The notes beneath the pieces are model-generated. The model was not told the DNA's origin. It saw only the letters and a list, made by a program, of their open reading frames with translations, and ran no database searches. Shown in pieces: positions 18,508-26,881 of a stretch of 64,000 nucleotides of DNA. Position numbers and translations under genes: made by a program. This stretch comes from JACRAR01 sp041674385 (GTDB lineage Bacteria > Pseudomonadota > Gammaproteobacteria > Burkholderiales > Rhodocyclaceae), in NCBI GenBank assembly GCA_041674385.1, contig JBAYVU010000004.1, positions 77,207 through 141,206 of the forward strand, written 5' to 3'. Numbering within the stretch: the first letter of the stretch is position 1; every line of letters begins with the position of its first letter.

Positions 18508-20070
18508 TCAGACCTTACGGTTGCTTACTGCTTCAATAATATCCAACGCAGTCTTGGTTCCTACCTTTGCTGAGCGTGCGTTTGATAGCACAACCTTCAG
18601 CGCCTTTAGCAGCGCCGTCTCCGTAGCTCTTGAGAAAATTGCTGTTGCCGATTGATCGGCGTGCTCGACTTTATTGCCGAGACTCCTGATGCCATTGGAT
18701 AATTCCTTTAGACGAATCGATGCCATCGAATGATCGTCGGTACCATCTGCGAGTTTCATGACTTCTTTCGTGGCCTTATGGACATGTTCCTCCGTCAATT
18801 CCAGCAATGCCTTCTTTAGCAGCAATGGCGTCTCGTTCTTGTTCGCCAATCCAACCCAGTCGTCTACTGCCTGAAAGTGAATTTGGACATTACGTAGACG
18901 TTGGCGTTGCTGCGAGCGCGTCCGAATTCTATGCGCCAGTTCCCCTGCCTTGGTCGTCAATTCCGATTGAAGCCATGTGTAATGGACGGTATGCTCAAAA
19001 TCGTCACGACGCCCGTTAGGAATGATCTTCTTGGTTAAGACGTGAATATCACCAATTGCCCAAGACGCAAAACGCTGTTCAGGATAGAGCGGTGCAAGTA
19101 GCGATTCATCGCCCACTTGGATATTCCCGGCACGTAAACGTATCCCGCCAAAACCAAGCTTTTTCGGGATCGCGCCCATGTATGCATGGTCGCAAATCCA
19201 GCCGAATGCCAAGAGTTCACCATCGTCGCCAGCAATTTCAACAAACTCGATGCCACGGAGATTGTCGGTGATATTCGGATTAAACGTGATGGAATTCCGA
19301 CCACGGTGGTAAATTTGGCCGGCATTGTCGTTGAGTTCGATACGGATAGGGGAACGGACGCCACGATCCGTCAAGAATGACTGAATCTGCTCGCCGTAGG
19401 CGAAGTCTGGATGAAATGGAACCGGCGCCACCTGAGATAGATACGAGCGAATCAACTCCTCATTCATCAACAGGTCGTTCTTGAGACGGCCGACCTTGCG
19501 TAGTTCTACCTCAAAAAAACGTTTAGCCTTGTCTGTAACTGGCTTCTCCGTGTAGGTGACAATTTCTCGAATGATGTCGACTAGGCTACCGGCATAGTTT
19601 AGGTCGCGTAACTTTTCTCTAAGGGCTCGACTGTTCCAGATTACCTCAACAATCTTGGAATCGCCCTCAGCCTTTCCTCTAAATATCAATTCCTGGCAAT
19701 AACCGAGTCCAGAAAGTCTTCCTATGCCTCGAAAACCGCGCAAGTTTGTACCGCGCTTGTGGCTCGCGCCGATGGCGGTAATCCGTTTCACAAACTCTGA
19801 ATTGTGAATACTCTCGCCATTATCACGAATACGAACGGTTCGAGTTGCGTGGTCCAATGTAATGATGATGTTCGGATCATCCATGGACAACCCGGCTTGG
19901 CGCGCTTCGTCGATGGAATCAGCAGCGTTTTGGATGTATTCGCGATAAATTGTCAGCGGGTCAACGTACATCGCATTGGCTAGCAACTCCAAGATATCCT
20001 TACCCACAACTATGTCAGAGTCGATCAGAGTCTTCGACTTGGCCGTAATATTGATTGCAGTGAGTGTCAT
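18508..20070 (-). CDS. GHKL (Hsp90/MutL-like) ATPase
   Basis: 520 residues. The N-terminal ATP-binding fold shows the N box REYIQNAADSIDEA (Glu44, Asn48, Asp51), the G1-like box IRDNGESI (the usual DxGxGI altered to DNGESI) and the G2 box GFRGIGRLSGLG at about 112-122. An Hsp90-like middle region follows, and the last 120 residues are helical and could dimerise. Such HtpG-like ATPases without a clear chaperone role recur in bacterial defence and DNA-modification clusters. It is the last gene of the leftward group, 36 bases after the radical SAM gene. Its partner and client are not known. Confidence 0.75.
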   Translation of the reverse strand: MTLTAINITAKSKTLIDSDIVVGKDILELLANAMYVDPLTIYREYIQNAADSIDEARQAGLSMDDPNIIITLDHATRTVRIRDNGESIHNSEFVKRITAIGASHKRGTNLRGFRGIGRLSGLGYCQELIFRGKAEGDSKIVEVIWNSRALREKLRDLNYAGSLVDIIREIVTYTEKPVTDKAKRFFEVELRKVGRLKNDLLMNEELIRSYLSQVAPVPFHPDFAYGEQIQSFLTDRGVRSPIRIELNDNAGQIYHRGRNSITFNPNITDNLRGIEFVEIAGDDGELLAFGWICDHAYMGAIPKKLGFGGIRLRAGNIQVGDESLLAPLYPEQRFASWAIGDIHVLTKKIIPNGRRDDFEHTVHYTWLQSELTTKAGELAHRIRTRSQQRQRLRNVQIHFQAVDDWVGLANKNETPLLLKKALLELTEEHVHKATKEVMKLADGTDDHSMASIRLKELSNGIRSLGNKVEHADQSATAIFSRATETALLKALKVVLSNARSAKVGTKTALDIIEAVSNRKV

Positions 20071-20106
20071 CGTTCTTTTCTGTAAATGCGGACTACCAGG
20101 ATAGGG

Positions 20107-21693
20107 CTAGACTGCCTCCGCCAAGCCTGCATCTTCAACCAATTCGTCTTCAGGAATCACGAAACCGGCCTTCTTGTTTTCTTGCAACCGTTGTCTCATC
20201 ACGGACCAGATTTCAGCTTCCTCGTTCTTCGGAAGAGGTGTGTAGTAGGCAAGAATGCTATTGACCTTTGGAGAGTCTGCTTTACCAATTAGCCCTGCAA
20301 ATCCACTGGGTGTTGTACTGGACAGAAGATTCGCCAAGTCACGGCGTTCACCTGCCGACAAGCGGCTGAACTGGGCCTGGAATTCCTGAAGCTTGTCTTT
20401 ACCCTCGTTGAAGTCGTACCAGAAGCGATTAAACAAGAAATGCTGTGGGCGAAGCAGTAGCTTCTCAAATTCCTCGGTATTTTCTCCAAAGGCTTTGAAG
20501 AAGAACTCTGGGGCTCCACTGACAATTCCATGCGTTGCCTGCAAGATGATCTGCATTGAACGCAGGTAATACCTGTTCCAATGCTCTCCGAAATGTGACC
20601 GATCAATACTGTCTGTCGGCTGATAGCGCATTGGAAAGGAAAAAATTCTGATGTTCAGCTTCTGATTTAGATCGATGTTGATCCTCATTCGTTGATAAAG
20701 GTCAGCCGGGGTGTCCTTGAAGTTGTAAAGCATGTAATTCGAGAGATCGTCCAATCCGACATCGTGCGCCATATTGATTGCCGTCTCGTATGCCTTGCGC
20801 AGCCCTAGATGGTCGAATGCAATCCGTAGTGGCTTGATTGCAATAGTTGCCATCTCCTGCAAGTACATCTTGTCCTTGCAAAGGATGCGCGCATCAACCC
20901 CCTGATTGAAATCGACGCGACGCTGAGCTGCGGGTTTACCAGGGCGTCGAAAGAAGGCACCCTTATGAAATCCGTTATCCCGTATTTCGGCGATGATGTT
21001 CCGGTAATTCGGAGAGGCCACGACGTTGTTATCCATCAACATCAAGTCGCGTTTTTCTCCATGTCGCGCGCTGATGGCCTTTATCAATTCAGTTATTGAC
21101 TGGGCATCCCGTTGGTCACCTTCCAGCTTAGGCACTCCGCAGAAATGGCACTTGCGGACACAACCGCGCGAGGCATACGCAAAGTAAGCATCATGAACTG
21201 GATAAACGTACTGGTCACGAATCTGATCGAGGATCGAGTAATCGGGGACCAAGTCCTCAATTGGCGTTCCAGTGAAATCATCTGAATACAGCTCTTCGGC
21301 AAAATCGTCTAGTTGCAGCGACTCGGAAGGCGATGCGGAGAGCAGACCACTGATGAAACGCACACCACGCCAGCGTATTTCCGCCACGAAACGCTCATGC
21401 ATCAGCGAGGCGGCAATGCCACCCACGAATACTCTAGTCGTATCACCCTTGGCAATGGCGATAGCGTAGTCAACGGACTTGGAGATTTCCTTCCATTCAA
21501 AGGAAAAGAGCGTCGTCACATAGATGCGGTCCCAATTTATGTTGGCTACAGAACGATCCTGGTCGCCCTTGATGAACTTGACCTTATCCCTCTTGCCATG
21601 CGGCCCGTGGTAGGCCGCGAGCTTCATCAAGCCCAACGGTGGATACTTGTTCTTGTACCCTGGCTCAATGAGCAGAATGTTCTTGTTTGCCAT
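20107..21693 (-). CDS. Radical SAM protein with B12-binding-like N-terminus
   Basis: 528 residues. The N-terminal 160 residues resemble the cobalamin-binding-type Rossmann domain of radical SAM enzymes (ILLIEPGYKNKYPPLGLMKLAAYH), though no clear DxHxxG cobalamin motif is seen. A canonical CX3CX2C cluster (Cys178, Cys182, Cys185 in SRGCVRKCHFCG) follows, then a TIM-barrel core and about 150 C-terminal residues not assigned. The enzyme should cleave S-adenosylmethionine to a radical and modify a target. Next to two DGQHR proteins, a nucleic acid base is a reasonable guess but not shown. Its start lies 29 bases inside the end of the upstream DGQHR gene, so the two are translationally coupled. 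Confidence 0.8.
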   Translation of the reverse strand: MANKNILLIEPGYKNKYPPLGLMKLAAYHGPHGKRDKVKFIKGDQDRSVANINWDRIYVTTLFSFEWKEISKSVDYAIAIAKGDTTRVFVGGIAASLMHERFVAEIRWRGVRFISGLLSASPSESLQLDDFAEELYSDDFTGTPIEDLVPDYSILDQIRDQYVYPVHDAYFAYASRGCVRKCHFCGVPKLEGDQRDAQSITELIKAISARHGEKRDLMLMDNNVVASPNYRNIIAEIRDNGFHKGAFFRRPGKPAAQRRVDFNQGVDARILCKDKMYLQEMATIAIKPLRIAFDHLGLRKAYETAINMAHDVGLDDLSNYMLYNFKDTPADLYQRMRINIDLNQKLNIRIFSFPMRYQPTDSIDRSHFGEHWNRYYLRSMQIILQATHGIVSGAPEFFFKAFGENTEEFEKLLLRPQHFLFNRFWYDFNEGKDKLQEFQAQFSRLSAGERRDLANLLSSTTPSGFAGLIGKADSPKVNSILAYYTPLPKNEEAEIWSVMRQRLQENKKAGFVIPEDELVEDAGLAEAV

Positions 21694-22717
21694 AGGTCAT
21701 ATACCCGACGTTTACTTTCGAACGTAACTGCCGCAGGAGCCCCAGCGCGGCATCGGCGCCACTGGCGCCACCGAAGCCTTTGAGCGGTCCCTGATTCGAC
21801 CAGTCGATGGAATGAACGAAACCGGATAGCGCAGAAGTGAAATAATCGCGATCGCAACGCTCTCCCTTACTGATTGCTTCCCGATACAACTCGCCAGCCA
21901 GGCTCATCAGGCAATACACTCCGATACCCTTGACCAGCATGTTCTGACGTGGATGCGCCCACTCTTCAGCAAGCACCAGCGACACTGCCTTCCAGAACTC
22001 AATCAACTTTGCCGCAATAACTTCGTCAACATCTTTGTTGGTGAGTTCCGCTTCCCGCAAGAAGCGGCGAGCAGCCTTTTGCATGGTTCGAAGCGAAGCG
22101 ACGCGCATCGGCGCAGTGGTTCGGTTGCCACCAAGGTCGAGTCGCTGATACCAGGGCGAGTTTTGATCTTCATGTAGAACCAAGGCTAGGAACAACTCAG
22201 GCTTAGCCGTCTTCAAGTCGTCCTCAACCAACCGCGCTTCCGTGTAATCGAGAAGGCTCCCGCTCAAACCTTTAGCCTTGCCGTTGATGACCCGGAATAT
22301 CTCCATTTCTTCTTCAATACCTAAACCAACATAGGTCATGAACGCGAAGGGAATTGGACTCTCACGCAAATAGCCCAGACGGTGCTGGCAATCAACCTGA
22401 GCCATGACCGGACCTTTGCCAGGGTCGACGATAAGTGTTGCCCCTGAGAGTTCTTTCCTTATCTCCCATCCCCGCAGTCCTGGGCGGAGATTAAAGGTCA
22501 GAGGAATCGTGGTCGCCCCTGGTCGTTGGATGTACCGCTTGAACTCAAGGCTGTGTCCGCGATGGAATCGACGCTGGTAGCCTCTGCCTGTTACTTCATC
22601 CAGGATATCTGGAAAACTGATCTGGCTGAGTTCGGCAGCGGTAGCAAAACCGATGAAAACCTCACGGTCACCGCAGCGGCCGACCTGTCCCGTAAAAGTG
22701 AGATTTGCTTTTTTCAT
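21665..22717 (-). CDS. DGQHR-domain (DndB-like) protein, DCQHR variant
   Basis: 350 residues from ATG 22717, whose start (MKKANLTFTGQVGRCGDREVF) matches the usual beginning of the DGQHR domain. A TTG at 22813 has a better Shine-Dalgarno (GGGAGGG) and would add 32 residues; I cannot decide between them. The signature reads VDCQHRLGYL, with Cys for Gly, at residues 109-113. The overall length is like DndB, a ParB-fold-related protein that acts with DNA-modification enzymes. It overlaps the radical SAM gene downstream by 29 bases. Two DGQHR proteins in one cluster is unusual. Confidence 0.75.
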   Translation of the reverse strand: MKKANLTFTGQVGRCGDREVFIGFATAAELSQISFPDILDEVTGRGYQRRFHRGHSLEFKRYIQRPGATTIPLTFNLRPGLRGWEIRKELSGATLIVDPGKGPVMAQVDCQHRLGYLRESPIPFAFMTYVGLGIEEEMEIFRVINGKAKGLSGSLLDYTEARLVEDDLKTAKPELFLALVLHEDQNSPWYQRLDLGGNRTTAPMRVASLRTMQKAARRFLREAELTNKDVDEVIAAKLIEFWKAVSLVLAEEWAHPRQNMLVKGIGVYCLMSLAGELYREAISKGERCDRDYFTSALSGFVHSIDWSNQGPLKGFGGASGADAALGLLRQLRSKVNVGYMTYGKQEHSAH

Positions 22718-22846
22718 TGAGATAATTGCAGTATTTAAGTGCAATTTTAGCCGCCACCATTCCCCCTGTCCATCCATTTGAGTGGCATAACCATATGGCA
22801 GGTAATGAGACAAAAACGCCCTCCCTCAACAACCAGTAGGCGTTAG

Positions 22847-23830
22847 TTAATGCGTTGAATCCAAGTCGCCCAGGCATTTACATAGCGTGTCCCTTAGCGC
22901 CGGATGTTCCTGTGCTCGGCTGGATAGAGAATTCGCCAGCGGTCTGAGGGCGGCGATCATCAATGCAGGCATGGCCTTAAAGGCAAGTTGGAGTGCATGA
23001 GCGTCGGTATCCATGAGTACAGCGCCAAGAATCAAGGCTTGCCTCTGATCTTTGGCGGCTTTCTCAGGGAAGCCATGTCTCTGGGTACTCGAATAAAGTT
23101 TGTGCCACACGAACCGGGCGGCTTGGGGCAGACGAACCGGAATACAGTGGCCCCCTGCCAGCATTGCGCCTGGTTCCGGAGCATCAAGCAAATAGTCGTA
23201 GAAAGGTACGCCCTGCGCCGACCACTCCAGTTCCGGAATATTGATCGTTGCCCCGAGTACCTTGCCGGGGGCCAGCATGTCGACCCGCAGACCTTGCGCG
23301 CCGGGGAGTTTGACCGAGGTCGACGGCTCCGTTGATGGCAATCCCGGAACTGCCGCAAATGGCAACCCCGTCGCGTGCATCGTGGCCAGAAACGGCAGCG
23401 GCACCCCTAGCCTGAGTTGCTGCCGTCGGGCCAAGTCCACGTCGAGCGTCCGGGCCGCTACCGCAACGGCTCCCAACTCGTTCAACCATGCCATATAGCC
23501 CAAAGTGCCCACCAGCACCAAGCCAGCCTCAAACGCTTGCCGGTTATGCAGTTCCACCAGCACCCGCGCCACAGATTTGTCGGCAACCTGAAAACCCAGC
23601 TTGCGCAATGAGGACACCTGGGTCGCTGCCCACTCGCTGAACGCCATGCGCGCTCGCATTTCCTTAAGCGCCGCACCGTCTCCGTCTTTGCAGACCAAGT
23701 CCTCCCACGGTTTTCCCGGCACAGGATAGAAGACGCGATACCAATACGAATAACCCGTCCCCGAGCGCAAAGCGAGCGAACCAGGCGTGCCCGGCAGCAA
23801 GGTTCCTGCCGCGAGCGTCCGTTCCTTCAA
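22847..23830 (-). CDS. Nucleotidyltransferase-fold protein (GSU2403-like)
   Basis: At least 327 residues. The region VGTLGYMAWLNELG ... TLDVDLARR ... GLRVDMLAPGK has the spacing of a nucleotidyltransferase active site with acidic residues in DVD and VDML, like the GSU2403/NTP_transf_8 group. TTG 23830 is the only conventional start, but the frame stays open and protein-like (LYREHELAFRTQYAELKER) back to 23890, where a stop sits in the operator, so translation may begin at a CTG (23887) or ATT (23890). First gene of the leftward island group, behind two tandem operators at 23889-23974. Such proteins can act as toxins of AbiE-like pairs; no antitoxin gene is adjacent. Confidence 0.65.
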   Translation of the reverse strand: MKERTLAAGTLLPGTPGSLALRSGTGYSYWYRVFYPVPGKPWEDLVCKDGDGAALKEMRARMAFSEWAATQVSSLRKLGFQVADKSVARVLVELHNRQAFEAGLVLVGTLGYMAWLNELGAVAVAARTLDVDLARRQQLRLGVPLPFLATMHATGLPFAAVPGLPSTEPSTSVKLPGAQGLRVDMLAPGKVLGATINIPELEWSAQGVPFYDYLLDAPEPGAMLAGGHCIPVRLPQAARFVWHKLYSSTQRHGFPEKAAKDQRQALILGAVLMDTDAHALQLAFKAMPALMIAALRPLANSLSSRAQEHPALRDTLCKCLGDLDSTH

Positions 23831-23888
23831 TTCCGCATACTGGGTGCGGAAAGCCAGTTCATGTTCTCGATATAACTTAGGTTCCAGA

Positions 23889-23974
23889 ATTTACCCCATA
23901 TTTATCGTTTCCATAGGGTAACTATATCACTCACTGCAGATTTACCCCATATTATTTATATTTACGGGGTAAAT
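23889..23974 (-). promoter_or_regulatory. Two tandem inverted-repeat operators before the nucleotidyltransferase gene
   Basis: Site 1 at 23940-23974 is ATTTACCCC-N17-GGGGTAAAT, a perfect 9-bp inverted repeat. Site 2 at 23889-23923 has one perfect arm and one with two changes, again with a 17-base spacer. Both are AT-rich between the arms, so they probably cover the promoter of the leftward island genes. The binding protein is unknown. Confidence 0.7.
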
Positions 23975-24071
23975 TCATTGTCTGCTGGCGCCATGCTCTT
24001 TCAGACAACCAAGTTTCGCTTTTCTGGTGGCCGCAGATCGGGCAGGTCAGCGTCGATTCAAGTCGCATCGA

Positions 24072-25820
24072 TTACTCGGTCAATTGCGCCAAACCCTTTG
24101 CGCCAATCGGCGCTTCGGGCAGCCAGGGAATCAGGGCGCAGCGGGATGAGAGTCGATCGGCCACCCGCCGGATGAAGGGAACCTCGTAGTGACCGCGCTG
24201 GGCCAGTAAGGGATTGCGGGTGCCGCTGGCCAGCAGGCTCTGGTTGATTACCCAGGCAAACGGCTGAATCTTGGCGCGCGCAAGATCGTTTTGCAGACGT
24301 TCGGCTTCATGCACCGGTGTGGCTTCGGGCAGGGTCACGATCAATACCTTGGTGTAATCCGCATCGCGCAATCGTGGCAGCAGGCTGCGCACGGCTTCCG
24401 GCATGTCGCCCTGGGTGCGCAGGACTTCCCGGTGGTAAGACTCGGCGGCATCGAGCAACAGTATGGTGTGGCCAGTGGGTGCCGTATCGAGGACGACAAA
24501 GCCTTCCTTGCCGGCATCGACAGCCCGCGCGAAGGCGCGGAATACGGCGATCTCCTCGGTGCAGGGTGAACGCAAGTCTTCTTCGAGCATGGTGCGGCCG
24601 TTCGGATCGAGATTGCTCCCGGCCTTGGCGAGCACCTCTGCCGTGTATTGGGCGATTTCCACGGACGGGTCGATGCGGCTTACCGTCAGGAGTGGAATGG
24701 CCTCGCCCACAGCGGCATCCAGGTGGGCGGCCGGGTCAGTCGTCGAAAGCTGGACGGGAAAGCCGCGTCGGGCGAGCGTCATGGCGATGGCGGCAGCAAC
24801 CGTGGTCTTGCCCACGCCCCCCTTGCCCATGGCCATGATGACGCCGCTGCCGGCCTTGGCGATTTCATCGACCAACACGCTGAGCGGTCCAGGCAGCTGC
24901 GTCGTCGCCACATCGGAGGGAACCGACAAGTTGGCCTGATCCGGATGAGCCATCTGGCGCAAGGCAGGCAGCCCCACAGTACCCAGCGGCAGGAAGGAAG
25001 TCACCGTGCGCGGCAAGTGGCTCAATCCGGCGGGGATCGCCGCCAGTGCCGAGTCGGCCCGCTGCATCATGGCATTGGCGATGGTGTCAGCCGTGGTTTC
25101 GGTGGAGAACAGGCCATTGATAGCCAACTGCAGGTTGCTGACGCCGAGTTCAACCAGCTCCGCCCGCGTGCGTTCCGCCTCACGCAAGGCCGAGGTGTCC
25201 GGACGACTGACGAGGATGACGGTGGTGCTGGCAGGATCGCAGAGCCGCGCCACAGTAGCGGCATACAGCGACTTTTGCTTTTCCAATCCGGCCAGCGGCC
25301 CAAGGCAGGATGCGCCGCTATCCGAGGAAGCGATAAACTCGCTCCAGGCCGAAGGTAGCGTGAGCAGCCGCAAGGTGTGGCCGGTCGGCGCCGTGTCGAA
25401 AATCACGTGGTCGAACTCTGCCGTCACTTGCGGTTGACCGAGGAGCTTGGAGAATTCGTCGAAGGCGGCGATTTCGACCGTACAGGCGCCGGAGAACTGC
25501 TCCTCCATGCTGGCAATCGCTGCGGCCGGGAGAATGCCTCGATAGGGGGCGACCATCCGCTCGCGATAGTCTCTGGCCGCTGCTTCGGGGTCGATGTTGA
25601 GTGCGTAAAGGCCCATGACTCCAGGGATGGCCGTCGGTTGCGCACCGAGGCTTACGCCCAGCACTTCATCCAGATTGGACGCCGGATCGGTGCTCACGAT
25701 CAGCACGCGTTTGCCGGCATCGGCCAGCGCCAGGCCGGTGGCGCAGGACAGCGAAGTTTTGCCAACGCCGCCTTTGCCAGTAAAAAACAGGTGGCGAGTG
25801 GATACGCCCGGCAATGTCAT
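24072..25820 (-). CDS. arsA: Arsenite-stimulated efflux ATPase ArsA
   Basis: 582 residues made of two homologous ATPase halves, as usual for ArsA. P-loops are FTGKGGVGKTSL at about residue 15 and MGKGGVGKTTVA at about 330; each half has a DTAPTGHT signal (switch) motif. ArsA binds As(III)/Sb(III) and energises the membrane efflux carrier, taking metalloid from ArsD. It is the last gene of arsR-arsC-acr3-sigma-arsD-arsA and starts ten bases after arsD ends. Its 3' end and the bases just past the stop have a decayed copy at 32964-33042. Confidence 0.95.
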   Translation of the reverse strand: MTLPGVSTRHLFFTGKGGVGKTSLSCATGLALADAGKRVLIVSTDPASNLDEVLGVSLGAQPTAIPGVMGLYALNIDPEAAARDYRERMVAPYRGILPAAAIASMEEQFSGACTVEIAAFDEFSKLLGQPQVTAEFDHVIFDTAPTGHTLRLLTLPSAWSEFIASSDSGASCLGPLAGLEKQKSLYAATVARLCDPASTTVILVSRPDTSALREAERTRAELVELGVSNLQLAINGLFSTETTADTIANAMMQRADSALAAIPAGLSHLPRTVTSFLPLGTVGLPALRQMAHPDQANLSVPSDVATTQLPGPLSVLVDEIAKAGSGVIMAMGKGGVGKTTVAAAIAMTLARRGFPVQLSTTDPAAHLDAAVGEAIPLLTVSRIDPSVEIAQYTAEVLAKAGSNLDPNGRTMLEEDLRSPCTEEIAVFRAFARAVDAGKEGFVVLDTAPTGHTILLLDAAESYHREVLRTQGDMPEAVRSLLPRLRDADYTKVLIVTLPEATPVHEAERLQNDLARAKIQPFAWVINQSLLASGTRNPLLAQRGHYEVPFIRRVADRLSSRCALIPWLPEAPIGAKGLAQLTE

Positions 25821-25830
25821 GCTGACATGC

Positions 25831-26205
25831 TCAGCAGCAGCCGGACTTGGGATTGCAACCCTCGGCGACCACTTTGATAGGCGGCTTCTCGGCGGTTGTC
25901 AGGGCGATTCCCAGCTTCTGCACCAGTTGGATACGCGAGGGATACATGCCGGTGGAAACGATGTGTCCATCCACCACCAATATGGGCAAGCGATCCATCC
26001 CCGCTTCCATCTCCCTGACGACCTCGGGATTGCCGACGAAAGCCTGCGGTTCCTGGGAAAGGTTGTAGCGCTTGACCTGGATGTCATGCTCCGCCAGCCA
26101 TTGCAGGTCGGCGGCGAACTGGACCAAGACCGGATCGACTTCCACGCCGCAAACCCCGGTGGAACAGCACATGGCGGGATCAAAAACTTCAAGCTTCTTC
26201 TTCAT
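25831..26205 (-). CDS. arsD: Arsenic metallochaperone ArsD
   Basis: 124 residues from ATG 26205; an upstream extension of the frame lacks ArsD-like sequence. The thiol pairs needed for As(III) transfer are visible: Cys12-Cys13 and Cys18 in AMCCSTGVCG, and a vicinal pair at the C-terminus (NPKSGCC). It delivers arsenite to ArsA and is also a weak repressor in some systems. It sits between the ECF sigma gene and arsA, ten bases from the latter. Confidence 0.95.
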   Translation of the reverse strand: MKKKLEVFDPAMCCSTGVCGVEVDPVLVQFAADLQWLAEHDIQVKRYNLSQEPQAFVGNPEVVREMEAGMDRLPILVVDGHIVSTGMYPSRIQLVQKLGIALTTAEKPPIKVVAEGCNPKSGCC

Positions 26206-26273
26206 GGAATTTCCTTTTGTTCGTAACATTTGTGTCGGATAACACCGGGTCCCGCAGAGCCCGGGAGGACTCA

Positions 26274-26861
26274 CTAGCGTTCCGTTTTCAACGTGCAGCA
26301 GAGCACGCCGGCTTCCCGGTGGTGAAAGTCGCAATGTGTCTCCAAGGCCACTTTCAAGGCGTGGCGAGCCCGATGCAGCCGAATCTTGGCGTTGCCCACG
26401 CTGATGCCCGCATCCTGTGCAATTTCCGACGCTGTCCGGTCGAGCATGTCCGCCTGCACCAGCGGGACACGCTGGTGAGCCGGCAACTTCGCCAGCAGTG
26501 CCGAGACGCACTGGCTCATCTGCCGTTGTTCGAGATGTTCGAGGTGTTCGAGGTGTTCGCCAATGGCGGCGTCGATCACTTCTTCCGGCTCATCGACAGC
26601 TTGTTCCGCGGGCAGGACGGGGCTGCGATCCCGTCGTCGCAACAGATCGTAGGCGAGATTGACGCCGATGCGGTGCAACCAGGTGCCCAGCGCCGCTTCG
26701 CCACGGAAACCGTCAACCGCTGTCAGTGCCCGCAACAGCGTTTCGTTGGCCAAGTCCTCGGCTTCCGTCGGACCGACCAGCTGCGCCAGGCTCGCCACCA
26801 ATCGGCCGCGTTCGGCGGGGTACAGGCGAAGCAGTTCGTCGCGAGATAGTCTTGTGTTCAT
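26274..26861 (-). CDS. ECF sigma factor in the ars operon, cysteine/histidine tail
   Basis: 195 residues from ATG 26861, which has AGGAA seven bases upstream; the longer frame has no such site. Region 2 (EAEDLANETLLRALTAVDGFRGEAALGTWLHRIGVNLAYDLLRRR) and region 4 (ALLAKLPAHQRVPLVQADMLDRTASEIAQDAGISVGNAKIRLHRARHAL) are complete. The tail HCDFHHREAGVLCC has three Cys and three His and could bind a metal or metalloid. No anti-sigma gene is adjacent, so the tail itself may be the sensor. It lies between acr3 and arsD in the operon. Confidence 0.85.
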   Translation of the reverse strand: MNTRLSRDELLRLYPAERGRLVASLAQLVGPTEAEDLANETLLRALTAVDGFRGEAALGTWLHRIGVNLAYDLLRRRDRSPVLPAEQAVDEPEEVIDAAIGEHLEHLEHLEQRQMSQCVSALLAKLPAHQRVPLVQADMLDRTASEIAQDAGISVGNAKIRLHRARHALKVALETHCDFHHREAGVLCCTLKTER

Positions 26862-26881
26862 AACTGTTCCTGCGAATCTTC

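Noticed and set aside
15123..24071. Integrative element with integrase and tRNA attachment site
   Set aside because: No integrase, recombinase or tRNA gene occurs at either border; only direct repeats were found.
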